Assembly (NCBI GenBank): GCA_900539915.1
Contig: UQDU01000003.1
Span: forward strand, 1 to 64,000
DNA: 64,000 nucleotides
Direction: 5' to 3'
From: an uncultured Bacteroidales bacterium
GTDB taxonomy: Bacteria; Bacteroidota; Bacteroidia; Bacteroidales; Muribaculaceae
The notes below the pieces were generated by a model, which saw nothing but the letters and a program-made list of their open reading frames with translations, had not been told where the DNA came from and made no database searches. Shown in pieces: positions 57,268 through 64,000 of this stretch (its first letter is position 1; every line of letters begins with the position of its first letter). A program made the translations under genes and the position numbers.

Positions 57268-58266
57268 TCACATTGACACTGCGGAACTTATCACTATGCC
57301 GCTTCCATCGACCATTACATCTTTAATCTCGGCGGCAAGAAGACATGTATGGCCAAAAGAAAGTTCAAAATGAGTGCCGGGGTAATTTATAGTGACCGAA
57401 CCCTCTATACAGGTCAATATAGTGAAACTGTCAAGCGGAAATTCCAGACTGCATGTACCATCGACATGATGCTTCCTTACAGTCGCCCAATCCTTCATCA
57501 GCAGAATCTGGTCATTTGAATGCCGCCAATAAGGGCTCGGGATAAAGCTGTCGTATTTATCAAGAGACATGACACGGCGAGCCTCCTCGGTATGCAGCTG
57601 GCGTTTCCTGCCGGACTTGTCCTTGCGGTCATAGTCATACACACGGTAGGTGATGCCGCTCGTCTGCTGTATCTCCATCAGGAAATTGCCGGCACCTATG
57701 GCATGGATATTTCCTCCAGGGAGATAGAACGTGTCACCCGAACGGGAACTATGCGTAGAGATAAAATCAAGGATGGTTTTGGACTCTATCGCACGCTCGT
57801 ACTCCTCGGGAGTCAACGCTTTCTTGAATCCGGCATAGATTTTGGCACCTCCCTGGCTGCGTATGATATACCACAATTCATTTTTTCCTCCTATGAGTCC
57901 GGAATCCTTGGCTGTCGCATCGTCAGGGTGGACCTGCACTGACAGGTCACGCGCAGCATCGATAAACTTAACGAGTATGGGGAATCTCGTGCCGAATTTT
58001 GCATACACACGCTTGCCCATAAGCCTTGCTCCCAGACGTGCTATCAGTTCCGAGATGCTAAGGCCGTCATACTCTCCCCCCTCCACGATGGACTCATCGC
58101 TTTCAAGACCTGAGATTTCCCAGCATTCGCCTATAGTGCCGCCGCCGGAATATGTGTCAAGCGACTTGAAATATTTCATAAAAGATCCGCCCCATATGAC
58201 TGGCTTCAATATGGGATGAAATACTATGGGCGGCAGATATGAATTGTTTACTGGCTTTTGGTCCAT
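57268..58266 (-). CDS. manA: Mannose-6-phosphate isomerase, class I
   Basis: Zinc enzyme that interconverts fructose 6-phosphate and mannose 6-phosphate, feeding GDP-mannose synthesis or mannose use. The 332-aa cupin protein (short form) has the zinc ligands in SVQVHPDD and GKNELWY and the substrate motif GGNIHAIGAGNFLMEIQ. It lies 21 bp after the NigD-like gene, probably in one transcript with it and the LolD-like gene. Confidence 0.95.
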   Translation of the reverse strand: MDQKPVNNSYLPPIVFHPILKPVIWGGSFMKYFKSLDTYSGGGTIGECWEISGLESDESIVEGGEYDGLSISELIARLGARLMGKRVYAKFGTRFPILVKFIDAARDLSVQVHPDDATAKDSGLIGGKNELWYIIRSQGGAKIYAGFKKALTPEEYERAIESKTILDFISTHSSRSGDTFYLPGGNIHAIGAGNFLMEIQQTSGITYRVYDYDRKDKSGRKRQLHTEEARRVMSLDKYDSFIPSPYWRHSNDQILLMKDWATVRKHHVDGTCSLEFPLDSFTILTCIEGSVTINYPGTHFELSFGHTCLLAAEIKDVMVDGSGIVISSAVSM

Positions 58267-58287
58267 CAGATTTTATAGAGACATCGT

Positions 58288-58956
58288 TTACAGGAGAAAT
58301 GTCAACACATTTTCCTTGAGATTTGTATTATTGATATGCACCTCGATTGCATCAAGCGACTGGTGCTCTGACAGATAGCGGGTCAGGTCAAAAGAGATGT
58401 AATAAACGCGGTCAAATGTGGCGTCGGCAGGTGCCTGATGCACTAAATATAACACACCTTCATCTTCGGCCGACGGCACAAGGGCAAGCACCCTCGGAGA
58501 CTCGCTGAACGCAAGCTTACAACGGATGTTGAGATAGCTCCCGGCACGCCATGCCGACAACAGATACACCCCCGACTTGTCCCAATCGGGATACCGGGAT
58601 ATATCCTTATCGCTGACATCCATGGTCGTAACCGCCGCAAGCGACGTCGGCTCTACAAACCCCGACGCGGATTCATCACCTCCGACAGGGATATATGTCA
58701 TAAGATACCGCTGCCCGGCTACGACATAGCCATCCATCTGCACTCCGGTGTAGAGCCGCGCCGGCGTGGCATCGTCGATACTTATGTAATCGAATACCGC
58801 ACCATCGGTCATGCCGACATACGTCACAAGATTAGTGACCGCTGCCTCGCGATACTCCGGATTGTCGTCAGTATCGTTACACGAAGTCATAATCGCCGAA
58901 AGGGCAAGACAACCGACACCAATCAGCCTCAGCATATATATCCGTGCTCTATACAT
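58288..58956 (-). CDS. NigD-like lipoprotein
   Basis: A 222-aa lipoprotein with a signal peptide and lipobox (AIMTSC, Cys about residue 26), acidic residues directly after the Cys (NDTDDNP) that in Bacteroidota favour surface export, and a C-terminal domain with DWDKSGVYLLSAWRAGSYLNIRCKL, resembling NigD-like proteins. Function unknown. ATG 58956 is followed by another ATG seven codons on that would give a neater signal peptide. It lies 27 bp after the LolD-like gene. Confidence 0.72.
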   Translation of the reverse strand: MYRARIYMLRLIGVGCLALSAIMTSCNDTDDNPEYREAAVTNLVTYVGMTDGAVFDYISIDDATPARLYTGVQMDGYVVAGQRYLMTYIPVGGDESASGFVEPTSLAAVTTMDVSDKDISRYPDWDKSGVYLLSAWRAGSYLNIRCKLAFSESPRVLALVPSAEDEGVLYLVHQAPADATFDRVYYISFDLTRYLSEHQSLDAIEVHINNTNLKENVLTFLL

Positions 58957-58983
58957 ATATTCTTATGACATTGACAATACGGA

Positions 58984-59667
58984 TTAACACTGAGATATGC
59001 CGGCATTTGTATCAATACGCTCAATCACTCCGTCACGCAGATGCACTATCTTGTCACAATCCGCGGCAAGCGATTCGTCATGGGTCACTATGGCAAATGA
59101 TGCGCCCATATCACGCCGTATATCGAAAAACAGGCGGTGTAATTCAGCCCGATTATGCGAGTCAAGGCTTCCTGTAGGCTCATCGGCGAGGATTATAGAC
59201 GGATTATTCATCAAAGCCCTCGCAACAGCGCCACGCTGGCTCTCTCCTCCTGACAGCTGGGCCGGACGGTGTGACAGACGGTTTGATATGCCGAGGTAAT
59301 CACACAGATACTTCGCCCTCTCAGTGGCTTCTCTGACCGGGATGCCACCGATAAGCGCAGGCATGATGACATTTTCAAGCAAAGAAAACTCCGGCAACAG
59401 CTGGTGAAACTGGAAAACGAATCCGATATGCGAGTTACGGAACGATGAAAGCCTTCTCTCCGACATGCCAAACAGCGGTTCGCCGTTGTAACGCACCTCG
59501 CCGCTGTCAGGCCGGTCAAGCGCACCTATGATTTGGAGCAATGTGGTCTTGCCGGCACCACTCGGCCCGACAATGGCAGTAATCTCCGAATCTGACAATG
59601 AGATACTCACATTATCAAGCACACGAAGTGTCCCATAGGATTTGGATATGTCGGTCGCTTCAATCAT
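58984..59667 (-). CDS. LolD-like ABC transporter ATP-binding protein
   Basis: A 227-aa ATPase of the MacB/LolD group, which drives lipoprotein release or mechanotransmission from the inner membrane. It has Walker A GPSGAGKTT (about 34-42), the FVFQFHQLLPEFSLLENV segment typical of LolD, the signature LSGGESQR and Walker B ILADEPTGSLD. No permease (LolC/E-like) gene is adjacent; instead a lipoprotein gene follows. LolD is the likeliest identity. Confidence 0.85.
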   Translation of the reverse strand: MIEATDISKSYGTLRVLDNVSISLSDSEITAIVGPSGAGKTTLLQIIGALDRPDSGEVRYNGEPLFGMSERRLSSFRNSHIGFVFQFHQLLPEFSLLENVIMPALIGGIPVREATERAKYLCDYLGISNRLSHRPAQLSGGESQRGAVARALMNNPSIILADEPTGSLDSHNRAELHRLFFDIRRDMGASFAIVTHDESLAADCDKIVHLRDGVIERIDTNAGISQC

Positions 59668-59675
59668 AATTGATG

Positions 59676-59683
59676 CAAATTTA
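59676..59683 (-). promoter_or_regulatory. -7 element of the LolD-like gene
   Basis: TAAATTTG on the minus strand, an exact TAnnTTTG match, 8 bp upstream of the ATG; no clear -33 element. Confidence 0.45.
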
Positions 59684-59720
59684 GCTTTTTATTGGTAATT
59701 CCTGTATTTCTTAAAGTTGA

Positions 59721-59744
59721 AAAATCCACCCATAGATGGATTTT
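59721..59744. repeat. Dyad between divergent promoters
   Basis: AAAATCCA (59721-59728) and TGGATTTT (59737-59744) are perfect 8-bp inverted repeats with an 8-bp centre, between the LolD-like and DUF3467 genes. Operator role unproven. Confidence 0.45.
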
Positions 59745-59759
59745 ATCAAGGATAATGAC

Positions 59760-59767
59760 TAAATTTG
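59760..59767 (+). promoter_or_regulatory. -7 element of the DUF3467-cysS transcript
   Basis: TAAATTTG, an exact TAnnTTTG match, 29 bp upstream of the DUF3467 ATG; no TTG at the -33 distance. Confidence 0.5.
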
Positions 59768-59796
59768 CATATATCAACCTTTAAAATTTTACAAAC

Positions 59797-60132
59797 ATGG
59801 CAGAAAACAAACAACAGGAAATCAAAATAGAGCTCACACCCGAGGTAGCAAACGGCCACTATGCCAATCTGGCCGTCATATCCCACTCTGGCAATGAATT
59901 TTTCCTTGATTTCATATCCGTAGCTCCCAACATGCCCCAGGCAAAAGTACAGAGCCGCATCATAATGACTCCAGAAAACGCCAAGAACCTCATGTTTGCC
60001 CTGACTGACAACATCAAGAAGTATGAGACGAATTTCGGCGTAATCCAGCAGAAGAAGCCCCTCAACAACAATCAGAACAACGGTAACAACGGCGAAATCC
60101 CCAACCCGTTCATGATGGGCGGAAAAGCATAA
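59797..60132 (+). CDS. DUF3467 protein
   Basis: A 111-aa cytoplasmic protein that matches the DUF3467 family: [39 protein letters not shown] and a helix [21 protein letters not shown]. The tail is Asn/Gly-rich and probably flexible. Family function is unknown. It lies 8 bp before cysS and is likely co-transcribed with it. Confidence 0.88.
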   Translation: MAENKQQEIKIELTPEVANGHYANLAVISHSGNEFFLDFISVAPNMPQAKVQSRIIMTPENAKNLMFALTDNIKKYETNFGVIQQKKPLNNNQNNGNNGEIPNPFMMGGKA

Positions 60133-60140
60133 TCTGTCTA

Positions 60141-61619
60141 ATGGAGCTTTACAATACACTGACGCGCACCAAGCAGTTTTTCAAGCCTCTGCACGAAGGA
60201 CGTGTAGGCATGTATGTGTGCGGCCCCACAGTCTATGGCGACGGGCATCTCGGACATGCACGTCCGGCTATCACATTTGACGTATTGTTTCGCTACCTCC
60301 TCCATCAGGGCTATAAAGTGCGCTATGTGCGCAACATCACCGATGTAGGCCATCTTGAGCATGACGCCGACGACGGAGAAGACAAGATAGCCAAGAAAGC
60401 CCGGCTTGACCAGCTCGAGCCTATGGAAGTGGTGCAACACTATCTCATCCGCTATCACAAGGCGATGGAGAAACTCAATGTGCTCCCCCCGTCAATCGAG
60501 CCCCACGCTTCCGGACATATCATAGAGCAGATCGAGTATATCAAAAAAATACTTGAAAGCGGCTATGCCTACGAAAGTAACGGCTCCGTGTATTTCGATG
60601 TGCCGAAATACAACAGCGAACACCCTTACGGCAAGCTGTCGGGACGCAACATTGACGAGCTGCTGGCTACCACACGCACCCTTGACGGACAGGAAGAGAA
60701 ACGCAATCCGGCAGACTTCGCATTGTGGAAAAAGGCATCACCCATGCACATCATGCATTGGCCGTCACCATGGAGCGAAGGGTTCCCGGGATGGCATCTC
60801 GAATGCTCGACCATGAGCGAGAAATATCTCGGTCAGCAGTTTGACATACATGGCGGCGGCATGGACCTCATGTTCCCCCACCATGAATGCGAGATAGCCC
60901 AGTCGGTAGCCCATAACGGCAAGGACAGTGTGAAATACTGGCTGCACAACAATATGATTACCATCAACGGAAAGAAGATGGGCAAATCGCTCGGCAACTT
61001 CATCACGCTTGACGAGTTTTTCACCGGCAGCCATCCGCTTCTCACACAGGCCTACTCTCCCATGACCATACGTTTCTTCATCTTGCAGGCCCATTACCGC
61101 GGCACCGTGGATTTCAGCAACGAAGCTCTGCAAGGCGCTGAGAAAGCACTGCAACGTATGACGGAGGGTTACAAGAGACTGATGTCGCTGAAACCGTCCG
61201 ACACGTCGACCGTAGATATATCCGGCATCAAAGCGGCATGTTACGAAGCCATGGACGATGACCTCAATACTCCCATGGTTATCGCACATCTTTTCGATCT
61301 TTGCAAGATTATCAATCAGGTCAACGACGGCAATGCCAAAGCCACCCAGGCCGACATCGACGAGATGAAGGATATAATGAATACGTTCCTCATTGATATT
61401 CTCGGCATCAAACCTGACGGAGGCGTAACCTCGGAAGCAGCTGAAGGCGACAACAAAATGAAACCTTTTGAAGAGGCTGTAGAACTACTGCTCAAAATGA
61501 GAGCAAAAGCCAAGGCATCCAAAGATTGGGCCACCGCTGATGCCCTGCGAGACAAAATGAGCGAAATAGGCTTCAATGTCAAGGATACGAAAGATGGATT
61601 TGAGTGGTCATTGAAGTGA
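60141..61619 (+). CDS. cysS: Cysteinyl-tRNA synthetase
   Basis: Class I synthetase that charges tRNA-Cys. The 492-aa protein has the ATP-binding HLGH (HIGH motif, about 37-40), the zinc-ligand segments VCGPTVYG and [10 protein letters not shown] with HHECE, and KMGKS (KMSKS, near residue 279). The C-terminal helical domain is normal. It ends in a strong terminator shared with the convergent ugd. Confidence 0.98.
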   Translation: MELYNTLTRTKQFFKPLHEGRVGMYVCGPTVYGDGHLGHARPAITFDVLFRYLLHQGYKVRYVRNITDVGHLEHDADDGEDKIAKKARLDQLEPMEVVQHYLIRYHKAMEKLNVLPPSIEPHASGHIIEQIEYIKKILESGYAYESNGSVYFDVPKYNSEHPYGKLSGRNIDELLATTRTLDGQEEKRNPADFALWKKASPMHIMHWPSPWSEGFPGWHLECSTMSEKYLGQQFDIHGGGMDLMFPHHECEIAQSVAHNGKDSVKYWLHNNMITINGKKMGKSLGNFITLDEFFTGSHPLLTQAYSPMTIRFFILQAHYRGTVDFSNEALQGAEKALQRMTEGYKRLMSLKPSDTSTVDISGIKAACYEAMDDDLNTPMVIAHLFDLCKIINQVNDGNAKATQADIDEMKDIMNTFLIDILGIKPDGGVTSEAAEGDNKMKPFEEAVELLLKMRAKAKASKDWATADALRDKMSEIGFNVKDTKDGFEWSLK

Positions 61620-61638
61620 CACCACAATCCATACCAAT

Positions 61639-61680
61639 AAAAGTATCGGGGGCTTCCTGACAGGAAGCCCCCGATACTTT
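61639..61680. terminator. Bidirectional terminator between cysS and ugd
   Basis: A near-perfect stem of about 20 bp, AAAGTATCGGGGGCTTCCTG paired with its reverse complement, with A-run and T-run at either side. It serves both convergent genes. Confidence 0.95.
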
Positions 61681-61695
61681 TATGTTCTTACAATA

Positions 61696-63018
61696 TTATG
61701 CGGTACCTATGCCTGAATAGATAAATCCGTTTTCACGGACCTCGGCAGCATCGTATATGTTTCGGCCATCAATGATGACATGCCGTTTCATCAGTTTGTG
61801 CAAGGCATTCCATGACGGCATGCGGAATATTTTCCACTCAGTCAGGAGGAGCACAGCATCAGCATCAAGAGCCGCATCATACATATCCGAAGCATATGAT
61901 ATGCCTGATTTATCGCCTATGCGACGCTTGCACTCATCCATAGCCACCGGGTCATATACCGAAATCTGACATCCGCTGCCCAAGAGCTTATCTATCACCA
62001 CCAAAGATGTGGCCTCACGCATATCATCGGTCTCAGGTTTGAAAGCCAGACCCCAGATTGCGATTTTTTTGCCTTTCAAATCGCCGCCTAACTGCTTTAC
62101 GAGTTTCTCATATACACGGAGCTTCTGCATCTCGTTGACCTCCTCAACAGCTGTCAATACCTTCATATCGTAGCCCAGATTCTGAGCAGTACGCACAAGA
62201 GCTTTTACATCCTTGGGGAAACAACTGCCACCGTAGCCACATCCGGGATAGAGGAACTTGGAGCCGATACGGGAGTCAGACCCGATGCCTTTGCGTACCA
62301 TATTGACATCCGCCCCTACAAGCTCACATAGATTCGCAATATCGTTCATAAACGATATGCGCGTAGCAAGCATAGAGTTTGCGGCATATTTGATCATCTC
62401 GGCCGACGGAATATCGGTGAATATGACGCGGAAATTATTAAGAAGGAAAGGCCTGTAAAGACGCTCCATCATACGGCGGGCATCGTCACTCTCCACTCCT
62501 ACCACCACTCGGTCAGGGCTCATAAAATCTTTTATGGCATTGCCCTCTTTGAGAAATTCAGGATTGGATGCCACATCAAACGGTATATCCACACCTCGTT
62601 TCTGTAGCTCGGCCTGTATAACCGCTTTGACCTTCTTGGCAGTTCCTACGGGGACAGTCGATTTTGTAACAAGGACCGTGTACTTATTAATCAGCTGACC
62701 AAATTCACGAGCTACCTCAAGTACATACTGCAAATCCGCAGAACCGTCCTCATCAGGAGGAGTGCCGACAGCACTGAACACCATCGACACATCGTCAATA
62801 CATGAAGCAAGGTCAGTGGTGAAGTGCAATCTGCCATCCTTGACATTGCGAAGCACCATCTCCTTCAGGCCAGGCTCATAGATAGGGATGTTGCCCTGAA
62901 GAAGTTCCTGTATCTTTGCCTCGTCTATGTCAACGCATGTGACATCTGCACCCATTTCAGCAAAACAAGTGCCTGATACCAATCCGACATAGCCGGTGCC
63001 AACTATTGCAATATTCAT
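61696..63018 (-). CDS. ugd: UDP-glucose 6-dehydrogenase
   Basis: Oxidises UDP-glucose to UDP-glucuronate, a precursor for capsule and other glycans. The 440-aa protein has the NAD-binding GTGYVGLVSG at its N-terminus, the substrate Lys in a NSMLATRISFMNDIA context, the catalytic Cys in YPGCGYGGSCFPKD and the second Rossmann domain IAIWGLAFKPETDDMREA. It lies 44 bp after the Wzc-like kinase gene on the same strand, consistent with a polysaccharide locus. Confidence 0.97.
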   Translation of the reverse strand: MNIAIVGTGYVGLVSGTCFAEMGADVTCVDIDEAKIQELLQGNIPIYEPGLKEMVLRNVKDGRLHFTTDLASCIDDVSMVFSAVGTPPDEDGSADLQYVLEVAREFGQLINKYTVLVTKSTVPVGTAKKVKAVIQAELQKRGVDIPFDVASNPEFLKEGNAIKDFMSPDRVVVGVESDDARRMMERLYRPFLLNNFRVIFTDIPSAEMIKYAANSMLATRISFMNDIANLCELVGADVNMVRKGIGSDSRIGSKFLYPGCGYGGSCFPKDVKALVRTAQNLGYDMKVLTAVEEVNEMQKLRVYEKLVKQLGGDLKGKKIAIWGLAFKPETDDMREATSLVVIDKLLGSGCQISVYDPVAMDECKRRIGDKSGISYASDMYDAALDADAVLLLTEWKIFRMPSWNALHKLMKRHVIIDGRNIYDAAEVRENGFIYSGIGTA

Positions 63019-63062
63019 CTACCTGTATGGGTTGTATGATATTTACTCACAGATAGCGCGAA

Positions 63063-64000
63063 TCAAAAGATGCCGAAACGTTTCTTTTTCGTATCATGGT
63101 CATAACCATAGCCATAACCATATCCGGCTTTGCTCTCAACACCGTTGACCACAAGCACCATCTTAGGCAAGCGATCGGCAGCATAGATACTATTGGCATA
63201 CTTAAGGTCTCTTGCAAGCGTATAGTCGACACGAGAGACATAGAGTGTGGCATCGGCAAGTTTCGCAAACGAGAACGAATCACTCACAGCACCTACAGGA
63301 GCCGAGTCGATTATTATATAATCATAGTGCTCACGAGCCCACTCAATCAGGGATGCAATCTTAGGTGACATAAGCAATTCGGCAGGGTTCGGAGGAATCG
63401 GGCCGGCTGTTATTATGTCAAGAAACTCATTATCGGGCATATGACTAATCAGCATGTTGACTGTGATGTCATCGCTGGCTATGTACTGCGTCAGTCCCCA
63501 TTTAGGCTGTATGCCGAAATATTCAGCCAGACGGGGCTTGCGGATGTCGGCTCCTATGATAAGAGTCTTCTTCTTAAGGAGAGCAAACGAGCATGCGATA
63601 TTTGTGGAGATGAAGCTCTTGCCTTCGCCTGATTTTGATGATGTCACAAGTATCACCTTCTGACTTGCATCAGTCAGCACGAAATTGAGATTGGTACGCA
63701 TCAGCCTGAACAGCTCAGCCGAAGAACTTGAAGCGTTACGTCCTATCACGATATGATTACCGGACTTGCTCTCGCATATTTCGCCGATAACAGGCATGGC
63801 GGAGAGCTTTTCGGCCTCATCACGTGTATGGAATTTCTGCTTCATCATCATCATCAGGTATATCAGGCCTAACGGTATCAGTATGCCGACAAATACCCCG
63901 GCCATCAGAGCTTTCTTCAGTCCGATACCTATCGGCTCGGAATATACAAACGCATTGTCCACTATCTCAGCACGTGACATTGCATTTGATATGTTAAGCT
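63063..64000 (-). CDS. Wzc-type polysaccharide tyrosine kinase, C-terminal part
   Basis: The reading frame is open beyond the right edge of the window, so the N-terminal Wzz chain-length domain is cut off. The visible part has the second membrane segment (KKALMAGVFVGILIPLGLIYLM), the BY-kinase domain with Walker A SSKSGEGKSF, Walker A' IGADIRKPR and Walker B IIIDSAP, and a Tyr-rich tail (GYGYGYGYDHD) that is autophosphorylated in this family. It controls export and chain length of capsule or exopolysaccharide. ugd, next downstream, is a frequent partner and substrate. Confidence 0.93.
   Translation of the reverse strand, partial: LNISNAMSRAEIVDNAFVYSEPIGIGLKKALMAGVFVGILIPLGLIYLMMMMKQKFHTRDEAEKLSAMPVIGEICESKSGNHIVIGRNASSSSAELFRLMRTNLNFVLTDASQKVILVTSSKSGEGKSFISTNIACSFALLKKKTLIIGADIRKPRLAEYFGIQPKWGLTQYIASDDITVNMLISHMPDNEFLDIITAGPIPPNPAELLMSPKIASLIEWAREHYDYIIIDSAPVGAVSDSFSFAKLADATLYVSRVDYTLARDLKYANSIYAADRLPKMVLVVNGVESKAGYGYGYGYDHDTKKKRFGIF

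Noticed and set aside
63100..63125. Short tandem repeat in the Wzc gene
   Set aside because: It only encodes the Gly-Tyr tail expected in BY-kinases.

Overview
The window reads as ordinary chromosome of a gut-type member of the Bacteroidales. The evidence is the family set (LolA, OstA-like, two SurA-type isomerases, a NigD-like lipoprotein, DUF3467, DUF4136, short MenE), the repeated TTG-N19-21-TAnnTTTG promoters typical of Bacteroidota, and the near absence of Shine-Dalgarno sequences. The urease operon with a urea channel would fit the Muribaculaceae, but placement at family level is inference.

Layout. 1-1.6 kb: an IS4-family element whose transposase is broken by a 159-bp non-autonomous element (MITE-like) flanked by a 7-bp target duplication. 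1.7-9 kb: housekeeping genes prfC, rfbD, dnaJ, grpE, ispE and, divergently, dnaB. 9-17.1 kb: a nine-gene minus-strand urease operon in transcription order ureA-B-C-E-F-G-D, urea channel, MFS transporter. 17.2-27.1 kb: tig, then plus-strand prfA, an acyltransferase, rpsF-rpsR-rplI, tpx, lon, pyrK-pyrD. 27.1-36 kb: a minus-strand run guaB, two periplasmic peptidyl-prolyl isomerases, OstA-like protein and mutL. 36.1 kb: tRNA-Arg(CCG). 36.3-45.2 kb: Nudix hydrolase (minus), then plus-strand dedA, rpe, ftsK, lolA, trxB, a MerR regulator, a DUF4136 lipoprotein, a secreted alpha/beta hydrolase and a 49-aa protein. 45.3-47.4 kb: a glycosyltransferase plus aminotransferase pair. 47.4-56 kb: a tightly packed minus-strand run purU, flippase-like membrane protein, kdsB, M16-like protein, menD, menB, menC, menE. 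56.3-64 kb: a 66-aa protein, flavodoxin, manA, NigD-like lipoprotein, LolD-like ATPase, DUF3467 protein, cysS, ugd and a Wzc-type tyrosine kinase that runs off the window.

How the genes fit together. The urease operon holds the enzyme (A, B, C), the nickel-insertion machinery (E, F, G, D), a channel for urea entry and a transporter of unknown substrate; no nickel importer is present. Envelope functions recur: outer-membrane protein and LPS assembly (SurA-like, OstA-like, LolA, LolD-like), KDO activation (kdsB), sugar supply (manA, rfbD, ugd) and capsule export (Wzc). Menaquinone genes cover DHNA-CoA synthesis from isochorismate, but menF is not here.

I found no CRISPR array, phage, conjugative element or recognisable defence system. 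The best candidates for something new are the nested mobile element, the urease-linked MFS transporter, a strong Shine-Dalgarno before rpsR, several structured leaders (tpx, flavodoxin, the DUF4136 lipoprotein) and two small unrecognised proteins. None of these amounts to a demonstrated new system.
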